Below, in pieces: positions 1 to 8,900 of a DNA stretch of 64,000 bases. How positions within the stretch are numbered: the first letter of the stretch is position 1; the number at the start of each line of letters is the position of its first letter. This stretch comes from Thermoplasmata archaeon (GTDB lineage: Archaea; Thermoplasmatota; Thermoplasmata; Methanomassiliicoccales; Methanomethylophilaceae): NCBI GenBank assembly GCA_015063245.1, contig SUSV01000003.1, forward strand, positions 34,751 to 98,750. Reading direction: 5' to 3'. The position numbers and the translations under genes are program-made. Under the pieces are notes generated by a model. The model saw only the letters and a program-made list of their open reading frames with translations, was not told where the DNA came from and did not search any database.

Positions 1-2
1 AG

Positions 3-2072
3 ATAGAGAAGCTGTGGGAGACGATATTCGCCACAGACAAGTACCGTGTGATGATAGGGAACATTGCCGACAACTTCCCCCAGGAGAAGAGCGTCAAGGT
101 TGATTACGAGGATATCAATCTCTACGATGTCGCATTCTCCGCATATATCCTGGAGGAACCGGACAGGTGCCTCGAGATCGCCAAGAGGGCGGTCATGAAC
201 ATGGTCCCCAACATCGACCGTCCCGGACAGGCCATCAACGTGAGGGTATGCAACCTCCCCCGCGACGCAAAGGTCGAGATCAGGAACCTCAGGGCGGATC
301 ATCTCGGGAAGCTGATCGCCGTCGAGGGTCTCGTGAGGAAGGTCACGACGGTCAAGCCCAGGATCACATATGCATTGTTCAGATGCGCCAGGTGCAATTC
401 GGAGATATGGGTCCCCCAGACCGGGATGATCATGAAGGAGCCCCTCATGTGCAACAACCCGGACGGCAGCTGCAACAAGCAGGCCACCCGTTTCATCGAG
501 GACCTGAAGGCATCCACATGGATCGACACTCAGAAGGTCGAGATACAGGAGAGGCCGGAGGGACTCAGGGGAGGATCCCAGCCCGAGAGGCTCTCAGGAT
601 TCATGGAGGATGACATCGCCGGTCTCATCACAGCCGGTAACAGCGTCACGCTCAACGGTATCCTCCGTTCGCAGGAGAAGTCCGACAGGGACAAATCCAC
701 GGTCTTCGAGACGTTCCTGGACGTCGTCTCGATCGACTTCGAGAAGCACGAGTTCGAGGAGATACAGATCACGGAGGATGATGAGAAGGAGATCCTGGCC
801 ATGTCGAAGGATCCGGCTCTCTACAGGAACATCATCAGGTCTATCGCGCCCTCCATCTTCGGTATGGAGGATGAGAAGAAAGCTATCGCACTGCAGCTCT
901 TCGGAGGCTGCCATAAGGTCATGGATGACGGTACGAACCTGAGAGGAGACATCCACATCCTCCTGATAGGAGACCCTGGAGTCGCTAAGTCGCAGATCCT
1001 CAGGTACATGAGTATGCTCGCTCCGAGGGGGGTGTACGCATCGGGCAAATCAGCTTCCGCAGCAGGATTGACTGCTGCAGCGGTCAGGGACGATTTCGGA
1101 GACGGGAGATGGACCCTGGAGGCAGGAGCACTGGTCCTCGCCGACAAGGGACTGGCATGCATCGATGAGCTGGACAAGATGACGGACCAGGACAGGTCAT
1201 CGCTCCACGAGGCCATGGAGGCCCAGAGGATCTCCGTCGCCAAGGCGGGAATCAATGCAACGCTCCAGTGCAGATGCTCCATGCTCGCGGCCGCCAACCC
1301 CAAGTACGGAAGGTTCGAGGAGGAGACCAGCATCTACGATCAGATAGAGCTGCCCCCGCCGCTGATGTCACGTTTCGATCTGATCATGATCCTCACCGAC
1401 AAGCCTAACAAGGCCCATGACGAGAGGCTCTCATCCCATATCCTCCAGACGCAGATGCGCGGAGAGGCGAGGATGATCCCCGAGGGAACGGAGATCAAGG
1501 GCCTGGACGTGGAGGAGATCCTCAGACAGACCAACGAGATCAAACCGGTCTACAGCATAGAGACGCTGAGGAAGTACGTCGCGTACTCCAAGCGCATCGT
1601 GCCGGTCATGTCCCCGGAGGCGTTCAAGATCATCCAGGAGAGTTTTCTCAGGATCAGGAACATGGGAAGCGGGAACTCGGTCCCGATCACCGCCAGACAG
1701 CTCGAGGGATACGTGCGTCTGTCCGAGGCATCCGCCAGGATGCGCCTGTCCAGCATAGTCTCCGAGCAGGATGCCAACAACGCCGCGGATCTCATCGAGG
1801 CATATCTCAACAGGATCGCAGGCAACGGCGACGGTACATATGATATCGATAAGATCGCCACCGGGGTCTCTGCCAAGAGCAGGGGGAACATCGATGTCGT
1901 GCGCAACATAATAAGGGATTTCGAGGGCGTGATCGGGCTGACCAAGGAAGACATCATCAACCACGGATTGAACAACGGACTCGAGGAGCATGAGATCGAG
2001 ACCGCGCTGAAGAAACTCGTCGATGTCGGAGATGTGTACACCCCGACATCCAACTGCTACAAGATGGCCTGA
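3..2072 (+). CDS. mcm: Replicative DNA helicase MCM (5' end outside window)
   Basis: Minichromosome maintenance helicase, the hexameric ATPase that unwinds DNA ahead of the archaeal replication fork. The frame is open to the left edge, so the N-terminus is missing; the GTG at 48 is only an internal codon. Numbered from 48, a zinc-binding Cys cluster (FRCARC, then MCNNPDGSC) lies near residues 112-142, Walker A GDPGVAKSQ near 307, Walker B CIDELDKM near 370 and the arginine finger SRFDL near 441, followed by a C-terminal winged-helix region. About 690 residues are visible, close to the normal archaeal length. It is followed after 5 bases by the DUF424 gene and then NMD3, probably one transcript. 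Confidence 0.97.
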   Translation: MEKLWETIFATDKYRVMIGNIADNFPQEKSVKVDYEDINLYDVAFSAYILEEPDRCLEIAKRAVMNMVPNIDRPGQAINVRVCNLPRDAKVEIRNLRADHLGKLIAVEGLVRKVTTVKPRITYALFRCARCNSEIWVPQTGMIMKEPLMCNNPDGSCNKQATRFIEDLKASTWIDTQKVEIQERPEGLRGGSQPERLSGFMEDDIAGLITAGNSVTLNGILRSQEKSDRDKSTVFETFLDVVSIDFEKHEFEEIQITEDDEKEILAMSKDPALYRNIIRSIAPSIFGMEDEKKAIALQLFGGCHKVMDDGTNLRGDIHILLIGDPGVAKSQILRYMSMLAPRGVYASGKSASAAGLTAAAVRDDFGDGRWTLEAGALVLADKGLACIDELDKMTDQDRSSLHEAMEAQRISVAKAGINATLQCRCSMLAAANPKYGRFEEETSIYDQIELPPPLMSRFDLIMILTDKPNKAHDERLSSHILQTQMRGEARMIPEGTEIKGLDVEEILRQTNEIKPVYSIETLRKYVAYSKRIVPVMSPEAFKIIQESFLRIRNMGSGNSVPITARQLEGYVRLSEASARMRLSSIVSEQDANNAADLIEAYLNRIAGNGDGTYDIDKIATGVSAKSRGNIDVVRNIIRDFEGVIGLTKEDIINHGLNNGLEEHEIETALKKLVDVGDVYTPTSNCYKMA

Positions 2073-2077
2073 TAACC

Positions 2078-2368
2078 ATGTTCGTCAAGATACACAGGAA
2101 TGAGCGCGAGGTCATACTCGCGGCATGCGACGAGGACCTCATCGGAAGGACGTTCAGGGAGGAAGGGAAGAGATTGGACGTCAACGAGCTGTTCTACAAA
2201 GGCGAAGCCATCGGAAGGGACGGCCTCGTGGAGAGGATGAAGAGCGTGACCATCATGAACCTCGTCGGAGAGGAGACGGTGGCCATCGCCATCGAGGAAG
2301 GGTTCGCATCCGAGGACAGCGTCATCGAGATCGACGGTATAAAGCACGTCCAGGTCGTGTTACTCTGA
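2078..2368 (+). CDS. DUF424 family protein
   Basis: A 96-residue archaeal protein of unknown function that matches my memory of the DUF424 family, beginning MFVKIHRNEREVILAACDED. It has an alternating strand/helix pattern, no cysteines beyond one and no membrane segment. It starts 5 bases after the mcm stop, and its TGA stop overlaps the proposed CTG start of NMD3 (CTGA), so translation of the three genes is probably coupled. The position between replication and ribosome-export genes suggests an informational role, but this is inference only. Confidence 0.85.
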   Translation: MFVKIHRNEREVILAACDEDLIGRTFREEGKRLDVNELFYKGEAIGRDGLVERMKSVTIMNLVGEETVAIAIEEGFASEDSVIEIDGIKHVQVVLL

Positions 2369-3396
2369 ACTTCTGCGTCAAGTGCGGCAGGGAATGCGAG
2401 GAATCCCTCAACGGATTGTGCATAGACTGCTGGCTTGACGGCCGCAGGCTCACGGAGCTGCCGCATCACGTGGACCTGAGGGTCTGTACCAACTGCGGAG
2501 AGTACCTGTTCGGCGACAGATGGGTGAAGAAGGATGAGATCACAGCCGTCCTAGACGCCGCCGTCGATGCGCTCTCGGTGATCAGGGACGCGAAGATCGT
2601 CGGAGTGGAGACATCCTACGAGTGCCAGGACCCGTACGTATACGTGGTGCACGTCTATTCCAAATGCGATGTCATGGGCTATGAGGCCGAGGATGAGGCA
2701 TCCACCATAGTCCGCATCAAGAACAATGTGTGCAAGAGATGCTCCAGGCAGCTGGGCAGCTATTACGAGGCGATCCTGCAGATCCGCACAGCCGCCAAGG
2801 GGAACCTCACCCCCGAGCAGAGGGAGGAGTCGCTCGCATTCACCGAGGATTATGTGGGAAGGGCCGCAACGACCAACAAATCGCTTTTCATCACCAAGAT
2901 GGAGATCGTCACCGGAGGTGTCGACGTCTATCTCTCATCCATCTCATTGGGAAAGAATCTGGCCAAGGAGTTCTCGGAGCGCTACTGCGCCGAGACCAAG
3001 GAGTCGCCCAAGCTGGTGGGACAGACCACAGACGGACAGGACATGTACCGTCTGACGTACCTCGTGCGTCTCCCGGACTACCATCAGGGCGATGTCGTCA
3101 TCTTCGAGAACAGGTACTGCAAGCTCACCCGCGTCTCCGGAAGCGGAGGACGCGTCCTGGACCTGATGAACTTCAGGGAGAAGTCCGTCAGGAGATCGGA
3201 TATGACGGAGATCAAGCTCTATGAGAAGCAGGAGGATCTGAAGGAGGCCACTGTCATCAACGCGGCGGGCTCCGAGATACAGGTCCTCCATCCCGATAAC
3301 TATTCCACCGTGGACCTGAGGGTCCCCGAGGGTTTCGAGCCCGGCGAGACGGTCAGGACGGTCACCATAGACGACGTCCTGTACCTTGTTCCGTGA
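2365..3396 (+). CDS. nmd3: NMD3-family ribosomal export/assembly protein
   Basis: Archaeal homologue of NMD3, which in eukaryotes is the 60S subunit export adaptor; in archaea it presumably acts in large-subunit maturation. The N-terminus carries paired CxxC zinc motifs (FCVKCG, then CIDC, then CTNCGEYLFGDRW) and a further CKRC near residue 120, the family hallmark. Family members start just before the first FCVKCG. Here no ATG, GTG or TTG precedes it in frame within the intergenic overlap; the only near-cognate codon is CTG at 2365, overlapping the DUF424 stop. The first in-frame TTG (NGLCIDC region) would remove two zinc ligands. The C-terminus ends with beta-rich segments (TVRTVTIDDVLYLVP). 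Confidence 0.88.
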   Translation: MNFCVKCGRECEESLNGLCIDCWLDGRRLTELPHHVDLRVCTNCGEYLFGDRWVKKDEITAVLDAAVDALSVIRDAKIVGVETSYECQDPYVYVVHVYSKCDVMGYEAEDEASTIVRIKNNVCKRCSRQLGSYYEAILQIRTAAKGNLTPEQREESLAFTEDYVGRAATTNKSLFITKMEIVTGGVDVYLSSISLGKNLAKEFSERYCAETKESPKLVGQTTDGQDMYRLTYLVRLPDYHQGDVVIFENRYCKLTRVSGSGGRVLDLMNFREKSVRRSDMTEIKLYEKQEDLKEATVINAAGSEIQVLHPDNYSTVDLRVPEGFEPGETVRTVTIDDVLYLVP

Positions 3397-3429
3397 GTGA
3401 CAAATACTTGTCAACACTTCGGTTCTGTC

Positions 3430-4299
3430 ATGATAAAACTGCCTGAGCCCGTAGAGGATGTCGTCGTCAACCTCCTCCGTCTAGCGAACACCAAGATCCC
3501 CGAGGATATAGGGTGGGCCATGGAGGCCGCTTCCGGATGGGAGGAGAACGAGATCGCATACACGCAGCTCGGAGCAATCATGGACAATGTCAAGAAGGCC
3601 GAGCACTGCGGCAGACCCATGTGCCAGGATACGGGTATACCTGTCTTCTATGTAAGGGGGAGGTTCGATTCGTCCATCGGGAAGGACATAGCGAGGGCCG
3701 TCGAGAGGGCCACCAGGGAGATACCCCTCAGGCCGAACACGGTCGACCCCATCACACGCGAGAACTGCGGATCCAACCTCGGCCCGGGCATGCCGATAAT
3801 CCACTACGTTCCGACCGATGACGATTTCACCGAGATCACCGTGCTCCCCAAGGGGGCAGGCTCAGAGAATATGACCCGTCTGGCCATGCTCAACCCCGCA
3901 GACGGGGTGGAGGGGATCAAGAGGTTCATCATAGATTCCGTGCTGGACGCGGGAGGGCGCCCCTGCCCGCCCACCATCGTGGGTGTCGGCATCGGAGGGA
4001 CATCCGACGTGTGCGTCGCAATGGCCAAGGAGGCTCTGCTGGTCCCCCTGGACGAGGAGAATCCCGACCCTGTTCTCAGGAAGATGGAGGAGGACCTGTT
4101 CGTGGCACTGAACGGCTCAGGGCTTGGACCCATGGGCCTGGGAGGTTCCACGACATCCCTCGGGGTCAGGATCAGGAAGTGCGCATGCCACACCGCAAGC
4201 CTCCCGGTAGCGGTCAACATCGGCTGCTGGGCGACACGCCGTGCCTCCGCAAGGATCACATCAACAGGCGTTGAGTACTCTCAGGGGGTGAAATTCTGA
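3430..4299 (+). CDS. Class I fumarate hydratase, alpha subunit
   Basis: Alpha (N-terminal) subunit of the two-subunit, [4Fe-4S] class I fumarase/tartrate dehydratase family, which interconverts fumarate and malate in the partial TCA pathway. Conserved features are CGRPMCQDTGIPVF near residue 60-70, CGSNLGPGMPIIHY near 113, and the C-terminal CHTASLPVAVNIGCW segment; their cysteines are candidate cluster ligands. The 289-residue length fits the split archaeal form. I start at the ATG at 3430 rather than an earlier in-frame codon because family members begin about here. It is followed by the beta subunit after 5 bases, so the two form an operon. Tartrate dehydratase cannot be excluded from sequence alone. 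Confidence 0.93.
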   Translation: MIKLPEPVEDVVVNLLRLANTKIPEDIGWAMEAASGWEENEIAYTQLGAIMDNVKKAEHCGRPMCQDTGIPVFYVRGRFDSSIGKDIARAVERATREIPLRPNTVDPITRENCGSNLGPGMPIIHYVPTDDDFTEITVLPKGAGSENMTRLAMLNPADGVEGIKRFIIDSVLDAGGRPCPPTIVGVGIGGTSDVCVAMAKEALLVPLDEENPDPVLRKMEEDLFVALNGSGLGPMGLGGSTTSLGVRIRKCACHTASLPVAVNIGCWATRRASARITSTGVEYSQGVKF

Positions 4300-4304
4300 A
4301 GGCA

Positions 4305-4862
4305 TTGAACACCCCTCTGAGCGAGGAGACCGTCAGGTCCCTCAAACTCGGGGAGGCCGTGTACGTGAACGGTCTGATCATCACCGGACGCGACGAGATG
4401 CACATCCGTGCGCTGGAGTATGTCAGGGAAGGCAAGGCCGTCCCCAAGGACATCGACGGATCCGTCGTCTTCCACTGCGGCCCCATCATGGTCCAGAAGG
4501 AGGACGGTTCTTGGAGCGTCATCGCAGCCGGACCTACCACATCGGCCAGGATGAACAAGCTCGAACCAGATTTCATCAGGAAGTTCCACATCCGCGCCAT
4601 CATCGGCAAGGGAGGCACGTCCAAGGACACCATCGATGCCATGAAGGAGTGCGGCTGCGTCTATCTCGCGGCCACGGGCGGAGCGGCCATCAGCCTCGCC
4701 GAAGGGCTCAGGAAATGCGTCGGATGCGAATGGCTCGACCTCGGTATGGCCGAGGCGATGTGGAGGTTCGACACCGAGAAGTTCGGACCCCTCATAGTAG
4801 CAATCGATGCCGACGGCAACAGCCTCTACGATAAGGTCAATTCCAATCTGAAGAGGCCTTGA
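4305..4862 (+). CDS. Class I fumarate hydratase, beta subunit
   Basis: Beta (C-terminal) subunit of the class I fumarase encoded just upstream. It is a swivelling domain of about 185 residues containing HCGPIMVQKEDGSW, the IIGKGGTSKDT loop and the YLAATGGAA motif typical of the family. The start is a TTG at 4305; an in-frame CTG at 4296 overlaps the upstream stop and is better spaced behind the purine-rich GGGGGTG at 4284, so the exact start is unsure. The product needs the alpha subunit for activity. It is transcribed towards the convergent surface-protein gene that ends at 4863, with no spacer between them. Confidence 0.92.
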   Translation: MNTPLSEETVRSLKLGEAVYVNGLIITGRDEMHIRALEYVREGKAVPKDIDGSVVFHCGPIMVQKEDGSWSVIAAGPTTSARMNKLEPDFIRKFHIRAIIGKGGTSKDTIDAMKECGCVYLAATGGAAISLAEGLRKCVGCEWLDLGMAEAMWRFDTEKFGPLIVAIDADGNSLYDKVNSNLKRP

Positions 4863-5729
4863 TCAGTCCTCTTCGTCGTCCTTCTTCTTCTCACGGGGCT
4901 CGAGATCGTTCACGACGTAGAGTCCGTTGATGGTCTCCGGCCTCTTGATGAGGTATATCGTGACGAGCACCAGCAGTACGAGGATCAGTATCCCGAACAG
5001 TGCGGCTGCGTGAGGCAGGTCCAGGTTGAAGAGAACGGAATTCTCCTTCTGCTCCATCTCAATCGACAGTTCATCATCCGATGTGGAGATGCCGGACTTG
5101 GCATAATCATCGAATCCCCTTGCGGTAACGGTGATCCTGTACTCCCCTTCGGGACAGCTGATGGAGAAGTTACCGTCTGAATCGGTCTTGGCGGTGAGGG
5201 TCGTCCTGTCCTTGGTGACGGTAACGGTCGCACCCTCGATCCCTTCCTCGTCTCCGTCGATCATCGCGAACACCTTGCCGTAGATCCTCGATTTGGACAT
5301 GTCCGCCGTCACAGCGTTCTCGCTGGTGTAAAGGTTGCAGGCATCGCCGTCGATGAGGCATTGGTCGAAGTTGATCGAGTACAATCCGTCTGAATCGGGC
5401 ACCGCCGTGAGGATAGACGAGCATACGTTGACGATACTGTATCCTTCGAGTGCGAACGATATGTACTTCGTTTCGCTGCTGTATGGGATATTGAAATCAC
5501 CCGATGATTGGGTAGTACCGCTCTGATCAAGGCTGGTCCTATCGAGTTTCCATGTCTTCACGGTGACTCCGGCCAACGGCTTCTGGGTCCCGTCCGAGGA
5601 ATCGTAGATCATACCATGGAGCTGGGAAAAGGTCGCATCCTCGGCATCTGCGCCGTCCGCGTCCATGACGGTGAATGCCGCCAGGGCCATCAAACATGCG
5701 AATGTCAGTGCGACTATCCTCTTGTCCAT
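4863..5729 (-). CDS. Membrane-anchored surface protein with carboxypeptidase-regulatory-like domains
   Basis: A 288-residue protein with a signal peptide (MDKRIVALTFACLMALAAFT) and an acidic mature start. Two beta-sandwich repeats with the pattern GxxxD..GxxxLxGVTV follow: HGMIYDSSDGTQKPLAGVTV near 39 and YGKVFAMIDGDEEGIEGATV near 150, resembling carboxypeptidase-regulatory/Cna-B-like folds. A transmembrane helix near residues 238-261 leads to a charged cytoplasmic tail ending KKKDDEED. The topology therefore places the domains outside the cell. A TATA-like TTTATTAAG lies about 25 bases upstream. No enzymatic residues are visible; adhesion or envelope support is inference. Confidence 0.8.
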   Translation of the reverse strand: MDKRIVALTFACLMALAAFTVMDADGADAEDATFSQLHGMIYDSSDGTQKPLAGVTVKTWKLDRTSLDQSGTTQSSGDFNIPYSSETKYISFALEGYSIVNVCSSILTAVPDSDGLYSINFDQCLIDGDACNLYTSENAVTADMSKSRIYGKVFAMIDGDEEGIEGATVTVTKDRTTLTAKTDSDGNFSISCPEGEYRITVTARGFDDYAKSGISTSDDELSIEMEQKENSVLFNLDLPHAAALFGILILVLLVLVTIYLIKRPETINGLYVVNDLEPREKKKDDEED

Positions 5730-5953
5730 GTTTCTTGAACACTATTATTACTTAATAAACAGCGTGGATGGGAACTCACTATTTCCGTATGAAAACACGG
5801 TCCTTCCCATCGTATCTCAGGCGGTGCACATGCCCTCATTCGATGCATCCGCTCTTTGCATCCATGGACGGTTATTAGCATCCTCAGCCAGATGAAATAA
5901 TCACGGGAAAAGGGTTATATTGTAAATCTTGTTAGAGAATGCGATTACATTCC

Positions 5954-8900
5954 ATGGTCGAAAAAGTAGATAGGACATACACTAAGGATGAAGTCATGGG
6001 CATGATGGAGCCCCTCATCTCGACTTGGTTCAATGAGAAGTACGAAGACCTCACGATCCCTCAGGCCAAGGCCATCCCTGTTATCCATCAGAGGAGGAAC
6101 GTCCTGGTCTCGTCACCCACAGGATCCGGAAAGACCCTGACGGCGTTCACCAGCATCATCAACGAGCTGACGCGCTATGCGCGGGAAGGGACCTTGGAGG
6201 AGCGTGTGTACTGCATCTACGTATCGCCATTGAAGGCGTTGGGAAACGATGTGAACCGCAACCTGAACACCCCTCTCGCGGAGATGAGGGAGGTCGCGGA
6301 GAGACATGGAATGAACATCCCCAACATCACCGTGGCCGTGAGATCGGGGGATACGCCGCAGAACGAAAGGCAGAAGATGGTCCGCCATCCCCCGCACATC
6401 CTCATCACCACGCCGGAGAGTCTGGCTCTTATCCTTGCGGCCCCGAAGTTCAGGGACGCGTTCAAGAAGGTGGAGTGGGTCATCCTCGACGAGATCCACG
6501 ACATATGCGACTCCAAGAGGGGAGCGTTCCTGTCATTGACATTGGAGCGTCTGAGGAAGCACTGCGAGAACGACTTCGTCCGCATAGGACTCTCAGCCAC
6601 CCTTGCTCCCATAGATGCGATAGCATCGTATCTGGTGGGATGCAACCCCGACGGTTCCGTCAGGGATGTGGCGCTTATCGAATCCGGCTCCAAGAAGACG
6701 CTGGACCTCCAGGTCATATGCCCGACCAGGGATCTGACGACACTGTCATCCGATATCGTCAACTCGATGATGTACGATACACTGAAGGAGCTCATAGACG
6801 CGCACGACACCACATTGGTTTTCACCAACACCAGGTCCGGAGCGGAGAGCGTCGTGTACAAGCTGAAGGAGAGAGGGCTTGAGAACATCGAGGTCCACCA
6901 CAGCTCTCTGGGAAAGGACATAAGGCTGGATGTGGAGGAGCGTCTGAAGCACGGTGAGATCAAGTGCGTCGTGTCATCCACATCGCTGGAGCTAGGTATC
7001 GATATCGGTTCGGTGGACCTGGTATGCCAGATAGGATCACCCAAGTCAGTCGCGAAAGGGCTCCAGAGGATCGGAAGGAGCGGTCACAGCTTCGGGAAGG
7101 TGGCCAAGGGAAGGCTGCTGGTCTTCGATCCAGACGACCTGGTGGAATGCGCGGTCATGTGCCGTGCGGCACACAGGGGGGACATCGACCGTGTCGGTAT
7201 CCCGGAGAATTGTCTCGACGTGCTGTCGCAGACCGTCGTAGGTATGAGCCTGGACAGCAGATGGGACATCGACGAGGCGTTCGAGCTCGTGAAAGGCTCA
7301 TATTGCTACCGCAACCTCACGAAGGAGAGCTTCATGCAGGTGATACGCTACCTGGGAAGCAAGGACGACTTCGAAGGGGTGTACTCCAAGATATGGTACG
7401 ATGAGACGGAGAACGTCTTCGGGAAGAAGAAGGGCTCCCGCATGATCTACTTCATGAACCTGGGAACGATCCCGGAGGAGGCCAACTACCGTGTCATCAC
7501 CAACCACGGGTCCGTCGCAGGGGAGCTGTCCGAGAAATTCGTCGAGAGGCTATCGCCCAGGGACGTCTTCGTCCTGGGAGGGCGCTCGTTCGAGTTCGTC
7601 CGCTCCAAGGGTATGACCGCATACGTCAAGGAGGCGAACGGAAGGAAGCCGACCGTGCCCTCATGGGCAGGCGAGATGCTCCCCAGGAGCTTCGACCTCT
7701 CCATGGATGTCGCGATATTCAGGCGCGAGATGGCATCCAGGATCAACGAGGACGAGCAGAAGGCCATCAAGGAGATATCCGCCGAGTTCGACGTGGATGA
7801 GGGTTCCGCCAGGAGCATATTCTCGTACTTCAAGGAGCAGGAGGCGGTCGCCGGGTTCATCCCCGACGACAGGAAACTGGCCGTGGAGGAGTACATCGAT
7901 CCCTCCGGCAATCAGAAGCTGGTGTTCCACTTCCCGTTCGGACGCAGGGTCAACGATGCCCTGTCCCGCGCCTACGCTTACAGATTATCCAATATGATGG
8001 GTGCGAACGTATCCGTCACAATCTCGGACGACAGCTTCATGCTGGGATGTCCGAGGACATTCGATTTAGACCAGCTCCCCGGATTGATCAAGGGTGCGGA
8101 GCTGGAGCAGATCCTCAGGAAATCGCTGAAGGATTCGGAGATATTCAAGCTCAGGTTCAGGCACACCGCTGCCAGGAGCTTCATGATCCTCAGGAACTAC
8201 ATGGGCCGCCCCATATCCGTCAACAGGCAGCAGGTCAGGTCCACATACCTCCTCGAGGCCCTCGGCAACATGGACGGGGTGCCCGTCATCGAGGAGACCT
8301 ACAGGGAGGTGATGGAGGACGACATGGACATCAAGAACGCCAGGTACGTCCTCGACCTCCTCGAGATAGGGGATATGGAGCTGAGCCTCATCCGCTACTC
8401 CGGCACGCCTTCCCCGTTCGCACATTCCGCCATCCTCTCCGGATTCTCGGATATCGTGCTGATGGAGGACCGTTCGGCGCTCCTCAGGGAGCTGCACAGG
8501 AAGGTCCTCTACCGTGCATTGGGTGATTCCGTCAGCGAGTTCGAGTTCGAGGAGGATCAGATAGTACCGTACTATGCCCAGAAGCCCACCCGCATCACCT
8601 GCAGGGAGGACATCCCCAAGCTGCTGATGGAGACCGGGCCCCTCCAGGCACTGCGCGAGCGCGGAAGGAACATCTACACATACACCGACGAGGACAGGAA
8701 GGTCATCGACGGATGGATCAGGGAACTGGTGCACTCGGGGGAGGTCGGGACCGTGTTCCTGGACGAGCCCCACATCATGGTATCGGACGAGATCCCCTAC
8801 TATGCGTCCGCTACTAAGAAGGAGCGCGAGCTGAACGAGACTGACAGGGACGTCTACGACTGCATAACGATGGACACCCCTATGTCCGAGGTCGTCGAGA

